DNA of 64,000 nucleotides from Bin87 sp034423115 (lineage in GTDB: Bacteria > Chloroflexota > Dehalococcoidia > Lucifugimonadales > UBA3495), in contig DAOUJD010000043.1 of the NCBI GenBank assembly GCA_034423115.1, positions 1-64,000 of the forward strand. Direction: 5' to 3'. Shown here piece by piece: positions 24,158-33,451 of this stretch. Numbering within the stretch: the stretch's first letter is position 1; every line of letters begins with the position of its first letter. A model generated the notes under the pieces. It was not told the origin of the DNA. It searched no databases and saw nothing but the letters and a program-made list of their open reading frames with translations. A program made the position numbers and the translations under genes.

Positions 24158-24895
24158 TTAGGAACCGGCGATGCTGAGGAGGATTTGGGCGAGTTGGCCG
24201 GGTTCGGTGATCATGGGGTCGTGGCCGGTGTCAATGTGGTGGACGCCCCAGCCGTTGGCGGCGGCGCGTTCGGCGACGGGCTCGAAACCTGACTCGCTGC
24301 ACAGGATGAATTCACGTTGGAGGGCCGCGGCTTCCGGGTTTCCGGTCCGCACGGGTTGCGCGAAGGTGAGCGTGGGCTGAGGTGAGAGGCGCGGAAGGAC
24401 GAACGCCTGATCATCGGGGTCGGTGATGGCCCAACGATCCGCGATTTCCTGAGCGGTTGTTGCATGAGCCATGAAGGGCTCGCCATCGGCGATGTGTTGC
24501 TGGATACGAGCGACGAATTCGGGACCACGGACGGCGGCGAGTTGGTCGATCATGGCTTCGCCGTTGGCTGGGGCGACGCCATTTACATAAACCAACGAAT
24601 GAATCCGACCTGGGCGAAGTTCAGCGACGCCGGTGATGACCATGCCGGCGTAAGCGTGGCCGACGAGGACAACGTTCGAGAGGTCGTTGGATTCCAGCAG
24701 TGCGGTGATGTCGCGGACGTGGAGGTCGAGATTTAGGACGGCGGGCGGGATAAGACGGGCCAAGTGTTCCCGATCTCCGAGACCGGTCAGGCTGGGAGTG
24801 TGGACGATGTGGCCGGATTCGCGAAGGAGTGGGGCCGTTTTCCACCAGCACCAACCACCGTGCCAAGCGCCGTGGACGAGGATGAACGTGGTCAT
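24158..24895 (-). CDS. Alpha/beta-hydrolase fold protein (EstC-like) with Ala at the nucleophile elbow
   Basis: A 245-residue protein of the plant-methylesterase/hydroxynitrile-lyase-like group of alpha/beta hydrolases. The oxyanion loop LVHGAWHGGWCW is typical and the C-terminal GHDPMITEPGQLA holds the catalytic histidine. The elbow reads VVLVGHAYAGMVI, so the position that is serine in GHSYGG relatives is Ala81. With no nucleophile it should not be a classical esterase. The ATG at 24895 follows an in-frame GTG. It starts a few bases after the end of the coiled-coil gene, on the same strand. Confidence 0.8.
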   Translation of the reverse strand: MTTFILVHGAWHGGWCWWKTAPLLRESGHIVHTPSLTGLGDREHLARLIPPAVLNLDLHVRDITALLESNDLSNVVLVGHAYAGMVITGVAELRPGRIHSLVYVNGVAPANGEAMIDQLAAVRGPEFVARIQQHIADGEPFMAHATTAQEIADRWAITDPDDQAFVLPRLSPQPTLTFAQPVRTGNPEAAALQREFILCSESGFEPVAERAAANGWGVHHIDTGHDPMITEPGQLAQILLSIAGS

Positions 24896-24898
24896 CAC

Positions 24899-25648
24899 TT
24901 AGTCATCTTCTTCGACTGCGGCTTCCGAAATTTCAACCAGGCCATCCCAATGGTAATGCAAGAGCGTGACCTGCCGGGCGTCCGCATAGGATTCCAGTTG
25001 CCCCGACCACTGCCGATGGGCGATGCAGTAAGCGATGTGCGTGTTCCCGGTGACGGTGGTGAGGATGTCAGCGCGTTCGCGGACCCGGTCAATGTCGCTG
25101 CGATTCAGCCTGATGGAAGTTTCCGCCGCGAGATGCACGTGGGTTTGACGCTGCCGGCAGTAACCTTGCCCTACGATGTCGGTCATGCTGGCAGAGTGGT
25201 ACTGTCGTTGGTCGATGGCCCCGCCCTCGAAAGCGTCTGACAGCTGATCGGCAAGGGCCTCCGTGTCTCCAATTCTGGCGCGTCGGAGGTAGCGACTCAT
25301 GGGGGCGCCGATAGTTGCGCGGCAATGCTGCTCGTATTGTTGACCGCGCATACCGCTAACCCACCCTTCAATGCGATCGACTCTGGCGTCAGTCTGGTCG
25401 GCTCTGGCCTCCAGACGCTCGACGCTGCTATCAATCTTGGCGTCCAAGCGTTCCACGCTGCTGTCAATCTTGGCGTCCAGGCGCTCGATCTCGCCGCCGA
25501 GACGTTCGATCTGGCCGCCGAGATGTTCGATCTGGCCGCCCAAACGCTCGAAGCCATGGTCGACTTTAGTTTCCAGATTGTCGATTCTGGTTTCCAAACT
25601 GTCGCCGGCCTGGAATTCGGAGGACGTATTGCCGTTAGCGTTAGTCAC
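24899..25648 (-). CDS. Coiled-coil protein with a possible PD-(D/E)XK-like C-terminal domain
   Basis: A 249-residue protein. Residues about 20-95 form a coiled coil from near-perfect short repeats (IEHLGGQ, IERLGGE, ERLDAKIDSSV, ERLEARAD), visible also as DNA repeats at 25400-25570. Residues 110-240 are globular, with HLAAETSIRLNRSDIDRVRERADILTTV in which the AET strand followed by a helix resembles the nuclease-like domain of DUF3782-type proteins. That assignment is weak, and a catalytic D-ExK set is not clear. The start is GTG. It is upstream of the Ser-less hydrolase on the same strand. Confidence 0.65.
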   Translation of the reverse strand: MTNANGNTSSEFQAGDSLETRIDNLETKVDHGFERLGGQIEHLGGQIERLGGEIERLDAKIDSSVERLDAKIDSSVERLEARADQTDARVDRIEGWVSGMRGQQYEQHCRATIGAPMSRYLRRARIGDTEALADQLSDAFEGGAIDQRQYHSASMTDIVGQGYCRQRQTHVHLAAETSIRLNRSDIDRVRERADILTTVTGNTHIAYCIAHRQWSGQLESYADARQVTLLHYHWDGLVEISEAAVEEDD

Positions 25649-25701
25649 GGGTTCGCCTGCAAGATGATCTGATGAAAATATTATACTGGAAGCCGAAGGG
25701 G

Positions 25702-26790
25702 TTACATCACCACGACGGAGCGGAGCACTTCGCCGCAGCCCATGCTGGCGAAGGCTTCCTCTACGTCGCCGATGCCGATGCGCTCACTGACGAAGGCGTC
25801 GAGGTCGAGGCGGCCCTGGAGGTAGAGGTCGATGAGCATGGGGAAGTCGCGGGTGGGAAGACAGTCGCCGTACCACGAGGACTTGAGGGAGCCACCACGA
25901 CCAAATACCTCGATGAGGGGGAGTTCGATTTTCATGGTTGGGTCGGGCACGCCGACGAGGACGACGGTGCCAGCGAGGTCGCGGGCGTAGAAGGCTTGCT
26001 CGTATGTGGCGGGGTTGCCGACGGCTTCGATGGCGACGTTGACACCGTTGCCATCGGTGAGATCGCGGATGGCTTGGACGGGGTCGGTCTGGGTGGAGTT
26101 GATGGTGTGGGTCGCGCCCAGGCCCTTGGCCCATTCCAGCTTTCGGTCGTCGATGTCCACGGCGATGATGGTGTTGGCGCCGGCGAGGCAGGAACCGGCG
26201 ATGGCCGCGTTACCCACACCTCCGCATCCGATGACGGCGACGGAATCGCCGCGGCTGACGCCGCCGGTGTTGATGGCGGAGCCGAGGCCGGCCATGACGC
26301 CGCAGCCTATGAGTCCGGCGGCGAGAGGGTTGGCGGACGGGTCGACCTTGACTGCCTGCAGGGCGTCGACCAGGGTGAGTTCGCAGAATGCGCCGATGCC
26401 GAGGGCGGGTGACAGGGGCGAGCCATCGGGCAGGGTCATTTTCTGCTGGGCGTTGCGGCTGGCGAAGCAGTACCACGGACGGCCCCGGAGGCAGGATCGG
26501 CAGTTGCCACAGGGCGCGCGCCACGCGAGGATCACGAAGTCGCCGGGCTGTACGTTGGTAACGCCGTCGCCGATTTTTTCGACGATTCCGGCGGCCTCGT
26601 GCCCGAGCAGGAACGGGAACTCGTCGTTGATTGCGCCCTCGCGGTAGTGCAGATCCGTGTGGCAGACGCCACAGGCCTGGACTCGGACGAGGGCTTCGCC
26701 TTCGCCGGGGTCGGGAACGTGGATAGTTACCAGTTCGACGGGGGCACCCTTGGCCCGTGAAATTACACCCTGGACTTTGTTGTCCGCCAT
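25702..26790 (-). CDS. Zinc alcohol dehydrogenase, S-(hydroxymethyl)mycothiol-dehydrogenase-like
   Basis: A 362-residue medium-chain dehydrogenase. Catalytic zinc ligands are Cys40 and His64 (ACGVCHTDLHYREG, FLLGHEAAGIV); structural zinc ligands are Cys94, 97, 100 and 108. The Rossmann motif is VIGCGGVGNAAIAG. Many long stretches, such as QKMTLPDGSPLSPALGIGAF and GLIGCGVMAGLGSAINTG, look like the mycothiol-dependent formaldehyde dehydrogenase subgroup rather than glutathione-type AdhC. That enzyme oxidises the formaldehyde-mycothiol adduct with NAD+. GGAGGG precedes the ATG. No glyoxalase-like or thiol-synthesis gene is near. Confidence 0.85.
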   Translation of the reverse strand: MADNKVQGVISRAKGAPVELVTIHVPDPGEGEALVRVQACGVCHTDLHYREGAINDEFPFLLGHEAAGIVEKIGDGVTNVQPGDFVILAWRAPCGNCRSCLRGRPWYCFASRNAQQKMTLPDGSPLSPALGIGAFCELTLVDALQAVKVDPSANPLAAGLIGCGVMAGLGSAINTGGVSRGDSVAVIGCGGVGNAAIAGSCLAGANTIIAVDIDDRKLEWAKGLGATHTINSTQTDPVQAIRDLTDGNGVNVAIEAVGNPATYEQAFYARDLAGTVVLVGVPDPTMKIELPLIEVFGRGGSLKSSWYGDCLPTRDFPMLIDLYLQGRLDLDAFVSERIGIGDVEEAFASMGCGEVLRSVVVM

Positions 26791-26837
26791 TGAAATTCCC
26801 TCCGAATCGCGCGCTCTTGGGCGGCGAATGCAGCGGC

Positions 26838-26843
26838 TATAAT
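26838..26843 (+). promoter_or_regulatory. -10 element (TATAAT) of the nucleoside hydrolase gene
   Basis: A perfect TATAAT about 38 bases before the preferred ATG at 26881. It overlaps an in-frame upstream ATG (26842), which argues against that codon as the start. No good -35 is seen. Confidence 0.45.
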
Positions 26844-26880
26844 GCCTCAACACGTGGGCATCGTCAAAAGGCAGGTGAGC

Positions 26881-27855
26881 ATGGTCAAGCGCGTGATAAT
26901 CGACACCGACCCGGGGGTTGACGACACGGCGGCGATCCTGCTGGCCTTGGCCAGCCCGGAGTTGCAGGTTGAAGCGCTGACGATCAGCTACGGGAATGGG
27001 TCGATGGAGCAGTGCGCGGCGAACGCCCGACACATCCTAGCGGTGGCTGGGCGGATGGACATTCCGGTGTATGCGGGAGCGCGCGGGCCGCTGCTGCGAA
27101 AGCCGAACGAAGGATGGGCGGGCCACATCCACGGCGGCGACGCGCTGGGTGGAGCGAGTAAGGCAGCGGCGGAACCGGGCGGGAATCACGGCGACGTGAG
27201 CAGCCATGCGGCGGTAGAGGTCGCGCGGCGGGTAATGGACGCGCCGGGTGAGATTATGGTGCTGGCGTTGGGGCGGATGACGAACGTTGCTCTGGCTCTA
27301 CGGTTGGCTCCAGATATTTCGGATGCGGTCGCGGGGGTGGTTGTAATGGGCGGAGCGGTTCGGGTTCCGGGGAACGTGTCGCCGGTGGCGACGGCGAACA
27401 TACACGAGGACCCGGAGTCGGCGGCGATTCTGTACGATTCAGGTGCGGCGATCGCTCAAGTGGGGTTGGACGTGTGTGATCACTGCGGGTTGTCGGACGA
27501 GCAATTTCGGCGACTGGAAGCGTGCGCGGCGCCGGCGGTGCAGTTGCTGGTGTGGGCGTCGGCGTACACGCGGGAGGCGTACCGGCGTTTGGGCCGGCTG
27601 GCCGATGGAGAGGCGGTGCGATACAACGACGTACCGGCGGTGGCGTACGCGGTTGATCCGACGCTGTTCGAGACGGAGCGACTGCCGGTAGCGGTGGACA
27701 CGGGTGGGGAGTTGACGCGGGGGCAGACGGTGGTGGATTGGTACGGAATGACCGGACGGGACGCGACGGTGGACGTGTGCCTGGGCGTGGATGCGGAACG
27801 TTTGACGGAAATGGTGGTGGAGCGGTTGGTTGGGCATGGTTGGCCGTCAGCCTAG
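26881..27855 (+). CDS. Nucleoside hydrolase (IunH family)
   Basis: A 324-residue enzyme that splits the N-glycosidic bond of ribonucleosides, a step of purine or pyrimidine salvage. The calcium-binding signature DTDPGVDDTAA is complete at the N-terminus. VVVMGGAVRVPGNVSPVATANIHEDPESA is the conserved mid-region containing the N-x-x-x-D/E ligands. Asp near the C-terminus (VDVCLGVD) fits the last ligand. The ATG at 26881 follows AGGTGAG and fits the TATAAT at 26838. Inosine/uridine preference cannot be settled from sequence. Confidence 0.88.
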   Translation: MVKRVIIDTDPGVDDTAAILLALASPELQVEALTISYGNGSMEQCAANARHILAVAGRMDIPVYAGARGPLLRKPNEGWAGHIHGGDALGGASKAAAEPGGNHGDVSSHAAVEVARRVMDAPGEIMVLALGRMTNVALALRLAPDISDAVAGVVVMGGAVRVPGNVSPVATANIHEDPESAAILYDSGAAIAQVGLDVCDHCGLSDEQFRRLEACAAPAVQLLVWASAYTREAYRRLGRLADGEAVRYNDVPAVAYAVDPTLFETERLPVAVDTGGELTRGQTVVDWYGMTGRDATVDVCLGVDAERLTEMVVERLVGHGWPSA

Positions 27856-27948
27856 AGGTCAACGGGAGGGTATCCTCACGACGGCGTTCCAAGGTCTGTA
27901 GCAATCTTGGGATCTTCGAGTGAGGCGCCGGGCATCTCGGCAAGTTGA

Positions 27949-27978
27949 AACCCCTCTCGGTGGGAGAGGGGTTCTGAG
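27949..27978. terminator. Bidirectional terminator hairpin between nucleoside hydrolase and peroxiredoxin genes
   Basis: A perfect 10-bp stem (AACCCCTCTC at 27949-27958 and GAGAGGGGTT at 27964-27973) with a five-base loop lies between two convergent genes. The plus side continues into TCTGAGTTTTT. It resembles the CCTCTC...GAGAGG repeats at 24042 and 30549. Confidence 0.7.
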
Positions 27979-28000
27979 TTTTTGGGTTTCGGCAGGCGGT

Positions 28001-28474
28001 TTAGTTCAGGGCGGCGACCGCGGCGCGAACCTCTTCATAATTGGGTTCGTTGGCGGGTGATTCGGAGACCCAGTGGTAGCGGACGATGCCCTCGCCGTCG
28101 ACGATGGTCACCGCGCGCTTGGCGGCGACGTAGCCCTGCATGCCGGCGAGGCCGGGGAGGGCGACATCGTAGGCATTGACCACCTCGCGGTTGTAGTCGC
28201 TGAGGAAGGTGTACTCGACGTTGTTGGCGGCTTTCCACGCGGCCTGGGCGAAAGGCGGGTCTACGGTGATGCCGAGGACGACGGCGTTCATGCTATTGAA
28301 CTGGTCGATTTGGTCGCGGAAGGCGCACATCTCGGTGGTGCAGACGCCGGTGAACGCGCCGGGGAAGAATGCCAGGACGACGTTTTTGCCGCGATAGTCA
28401 CTGAGGCTGTGCTGAGTGGCCGGGTTTTCGTGAAGGGTGAAATCGGGAGCGGCCTGTCCTACGGTGATAGCCAT
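28001..28474 (-). CDS. Peroxiredoxin (AhpE/BCP-like)
   Basis: A 157-residue thiol peroxidase. The peroxidatic cysteine is Cys45 in FFPGAFTGVCTTEMC, with a second Cys50 five residues on. The Thr and Arg that activate it (T-x-x-C pattern and a later R in AFRD) are present. The N-terminal VGQAAPDFTLHE and the conserved GITVDPPFAQAAW also fit the one-Cys AhpE-like subgroup. The ATG at 28474 has AGAGG upstream. It probably takes electrons from thioredoxin-like proteins; the selenolipoproteins at 32.8 kb are on the other side of the membrane if processed as predicted. Confidence 0.9.
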   Translation of the reverse strand: MAITVGQAAPDFTLHENPATQHSLSDYRGKNVVLAFFPGAFTGVCTTEMCAFRDQIDQFNSMNAVVLGITVDPPFAQAAWKAANNVEYTFLSDYNREVVNAYDVALPGLAGMQGYVAAKRAVTIVDGEGIVRYHWVSESPANEPNYEEVRAAVAALN

Positions 28475-29040
28475 GTTAGAACCTCTAGTCGGGTGCAGAT
28501 TAGCAGGTTTGAATGCGGCGGTGCGCATACAAACTGGACGAGGGTATGTTATCACACGCGGGCGGCGGGCTATGGCGGCGATTGTGTTGGGGCGGGTGGG
28601 CGCAAAGGCCGGGATTGACGTTTCCGGGTTCATGTTTTGGCGGGCTCATGGTTCGATCCGCCAGAGGCGGACCTACGGCGGGCTCACCATGAGCGGGCGA
28701 TTGCGGTGTCTGGCAGTCTGAACAGTCATTTACCGTCGAACCAGGACGATCGCATTTGGAATTTATAGACTCGTCACCCCGGCGAACGCTGGAGGCCAGA
28801 GGTCGCGGGATGAAGACAATGGTTGCGAAACAGCCGACTTCGGGCACTGGATACCGGCATCCGCCTATGGCGGACATCTGCGACTTTCGCCGGTATGACG
28901 GTAGCCGGGGGTGCCGGACCAAAGAGCCAAAGGTCGAAATGCGATTGCCCTGACTGTCGAACGGGTTCAGGGGCGAACTGGGTAGGGATGTGGTAAATTG
29001 CGGCGCGTACATAACGATTGATAATTGATTGTGGGATACG
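28475..29040. repeat. Intergenic region with decayed dispersed repeats
   Basis: About 565 bases without a credible gene. 28632-28700 holds GGCGGGCTCATGGTTCGATCC...GGCGGGCTCACCATGAGCGGGC, a pair of inverted half-elements. 28773-28910 holds CGTCACCCCGGCGAACGCTGG ... CTGGATACCGGCATCCGCC ... CTTTCGCCGGTATGACGG, which resembles the widespread 'CGTCATACCGGCGAAAGCCGG' type of dispersed repeat, in two inverted, partly decayed halves. Such elements are common in intergenic bacterial DNA. Confidence 0.55.
28998..29025 (+). promoter_or_regulatory. Possible promoter of the MFS gene
   Basis: TTGCGG (28998-29003) and GATAAT (29020-29025) are spaced by 16 bases. Transcription would begin near 29032, leaving a leader of under ten bases before the ATG at 29041. 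Confidence 0.35.
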
Positions 29041-30435
29041 ATGACTGAGCCGGGACGCCAAGCAGCGCGCCTGCCGCTGATCCAGAAACTCTTTTTCACG
29101 GCCGATCACGTCGGCCTACAGTCGTTATCGTACTTCCGTCAGCAATGGGTACTGTTTTTCCTGGTCCCGCCAGCGCTGGAGGGAGTTGCGCGGGTTCCAG
29201 ACGTGTCGATGCTGGGATTCACGGTGGATGCGCGAGTATTCGCCGGGTTGTTGATTTTCGCGGGGCGTTTCATAGACGCGTTCACTGACCCGCTGATCGG
29301 GTGGTGGAGCGACCGAACGCGCAGCAGGTGGGGCCGACGCATACCCTTCATATTTTTCGCGACGCCGTTTTACGCGCTATTTGGAGCGTTGATCTGGTTC
29401 CTGCCGACGGAGGGCAGCAGTTGGGTGAACGTGATCTACTTCGTCGTGATGCTGGAGTTGTTCTTTGTTACGGCGACCATGTCCAGCGGGGCGTTGGAGG
29501 CACTGGTTCCCGAGGTTACGCCCACGGCGAACGACCGGATGAACCTGATCAGCCTGATATTCCTGTTCGCAGTATTCGGCGCGGGATTGGGGCTGGTGGT
29601 CGGAGGGTTCATCAAGGACGCTTACGGATTCAAAATCGCGGGATTGATCTTCGCGGTAATCGCGTTTGTGTTCCGGTGCGGTGCGCTGGCGGCGGTCTGG
29701 AACCATGCGCCACGAGACATAACGCCGGCGCAAGTGCCATTCTGGCGAGGAATCCGGGATACGCTGCGTAACTCCCAGTTCGTGTCTTTCCTGCCGACGT
29801 TCGTGATGTTCACCACCGGCGTGGGGGTACTGCAGGGTTGGATCCCGTTTTTCGCGGTGGGAATCCTTTTGCAGGAGCGAGACGGAGCGACATCGAGCCT
29901 GCTGTCGACAAGCGTGATCGGCGGGGTGGTGATAGCGGGCATCATCATATGGATCCTGTTCCTGACCGGGCGGTTGACGAAACGGCGGATTTACGGGGTG
30001 TGCCTTGTGGCGAGCGGGGTGATCTTTCCGATATTCAGCTTGGTTGGCCTTGTGTCGTCGGACCACCTGGTGGCGCAGGGTGTGATATTCGCCCTGGTGT
30101 CGGGGATGCCGATGGCGGCGGTTTTCCTGCTGCCCAAGGGGCTGACGGCGGACATAGCCGACTACGACGCGGTGCTACGGGACGAACGTCGGGAGGCGAT
30201 GTTCTATTCGACACAGAATTTCTTCGAGAAAGTGACCTACGCACTGCCGCCGTTGCTCCTCAGCCTGATCCTGCAACTGGGTGATTCGCCGGAGAACCCT
30301 CTGGGAATACGGGTGGCCCCGTTGATGGCTGGTGCGCTGGTGTTACTCGGCGCGATGTTGTGGCACAGATACCGATTGCCGGATACGGTGAACCGGGAGA
30401 CGGTTTCGGCGGCGGGGTTGATTCCGGCGCGGTAG
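29041..30435 (+). CDS. MFS transporter, glycoside-pentoside-hexuronide (GPH/MFS_2) type
   Basis: A 464-residue permease with about twelve hydrophobic segments. It has the GPH-family signature in the first loop: FIDAFTDPLIGWWSDRTRSRWGRRIPFI, with the D-x-x-x-D-P-x-x-G and R-x-x-x-G-R-R elements, and a later ADIADYDAVLRDERREAMFYS, also a family hallmark. Members move sugars, sugar acids or other solutes with Na+ or H+. The substrate is unknown; no sugar hydrolase is adjacent. ATG at 29041 is preferred over a GTG at 29029. Confidence 0.85.
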   Translation: MTEPGRQAARLPLIQKLFFTADHVGLQSLSYFRQQWVLFFLVPPALEGVARVPDVSMLGFTVDARVFAGLLIFAGRFIDAFTDPLIGWWSDRTRSRWGRRIPFIFFATPFYALFGALIWFLPTEGSSWVNVIYFVVMLELFFVTATMSSGALEALVPEVTPTANDRMNLISLIFLFAVFGAGLGLVVGGFIKDAYGFKIAGLIFAVIAFVFRCGALAAVWNHAPRDITPAQVPFWRGIRDTLRNSQFVSFLPTFVMFTTGVGVLQGWIPFFAVGILLQERDGATSSLLSTSVIGGVVIAGIIIWILFLTGRLTKRRIYGVCLVASGVIFPIFSLVGLVSSDHLVAQGVIFALVSGMPMAAVFLLPKGLTADIADYDAVLRDERREAMFYSTQNFFEKVTYALPPLLLSLILQLGDSPENPLGIRVAPLMAGALVLLGAMLWHRYRLPDTVNRETVSAAGLIPAR

Positions 30436-30540
30436 GGGTGGGATGGGCGGATTTGCCGTTTTGGGATTCTTCCGTCGCGAGGATGTGGTGCGGCCGGTCG
30501 CCAGGGCCCGTAATGCACTATTTCCCTAGATTTTCACCCT

Positions 30541-30573
30541 CACCCTAGCCCTCTCCCGTCATAGGGAGAGGGG
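30541..30573. terminator. Stem-loop repeat between convergent MFS and DUF255 genes
   Basis: A perfect 9-bp stem CCCTCTCCC (30549-30557) with GGGAGAGGG (30564-30572). The flanking CACCCTAGCC/GGGGA match the element at 24034-24066. It may end both convergent transcripts; there is no long T run. Confidence 0.5.
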
Positions 30574-30618
30574 ACTATGCGTAGATTTTGGGCAGTAAGC
30601 AACAATGGGAAAGGGCGG

Positions 30619-32670
<2,052 letters not shown>

Positions 32671-32714
32671 GGGGGCGCACTCCTAAACGAATCCGGACGG
32701 GGGCGAGCGGCGTA

Positions 32715-32743
32715 TTCAACAACGAGGGGTCGTCTGCTAGAAT
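32715..32743 (+). promoter_or_regulatory. Promoter of the selenolipoprotein genes
   Basis: TTCAAC (32715-32720) and TAGAAT (32738-32743) are 17 bases apart. The -10 is extended (TGCTAGAAT). Transcription would begin near 32750. Confidence 0.45.
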
Positions 32744-32802
32744 CGCACTGGGACGCCCGCCAGCATAACAGATACCCTGGAGGCGAGGGTCCGGAACGGT
32801 TT

Positions 32803-33408
32803 GTGGCAACACTAAAACGACATTCATGGATTGGGGCGGCGCTGGTACTGCTCCTGGTGATGGCGGCAGCATGCGCTCCGGCCGCGGATTCGCCGGCCGT
32901 GGGTGTCGAGGGCATCGACGTTGGGAACACGTCGCCGCCGTTCGCGATGACGCTGGTGGACGGGTCCGAGGTATCGCTGAAGGACATAGTGGACGATGGC
33001 CAACCGACGCACCTGTTCTGGTTCGCCACCTGGTGACCGGAGTGCCGCGCCGAGTTACGGTCGCTGGATCCAATCGCATCGAAATACCCGGACGTAGACT
33101 TCTACGTAGTTTCGTACAACGAACCGGTTGAAACCATCGCCGAATACATTGAGGAGGGCGGATACACCGACGTAATCCCCGCGGGCCCGGTGGGCACGAT
33201 GCTGGCCGACTTGGAAGTCACCCGACAAATGGCGATGATGGTCGTCAACGGGAACGGAATGATCTACCACCGGCAGGTGATGGGAAGCGCGGAGACGTGG
33301 GAACCATACTTCACCGCGCTGAGCGCCGACCCCGTGGCGATACCGCCGGAACTAGAGATACAGCGGCAAAAGGATCAGAGACAGCAAGACTTGCAACTTC
33401 CAAGTTGA
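32803..33408 (+). CDS. Predicted selenocysteine-containing TlpA-like thioredoxin lipoprotein, copy A
   Basis: The frame is open from GTG 32803 to TGA 33406 except for one in-frame TGA at 33034-33036. Read through, it gives 201 residues: a lipoprotein signal peptide (LVLLLVMAAAC, lipid on Cys24), the redoxin start VGNTSPPFAMTL, and WFATW-[TGA]-PECRAEL. In TlpA/ResA-type thioredoxins this place is WCxxC, so the TGA (position 78) replaces the first active-site Cys and is predicted to encode selenocysteine, with Cys81 as partner. Protein similarity to copy B continues on both sides of the TGA, so it is not a pseudogene. Its location is probably the outer face of the cytoplasmic membrane. Confidence 0.85.
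33037..33067 (+). promoter_or_regulatory. Candidate bacterial SECIS hairpin, copy A
   Basis: Directly after the TGA, CCGGAGTG-CCG can pair with CGG-TCGCTGG (with mismatches and a bulged G) around a ten-base loop CGCCGAGTTA. The loop and apical stem are identical to copy B. Bacterial SelB needs such a stem-loop just downstream of UGA. Confidence 0.5.
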
Positions 33409-33451
33409 TGAGGGTAATGTGCGGCGCCGTTGGCGCTGAGAGCCTTACGAA

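Noticed and set aside
25400..25570. CRISPR array from short repeats
   Set aside because: The repeats are contiguous, lie inside a coding frame and encode a coiled coil; there are no unique spacers and no cas genes.
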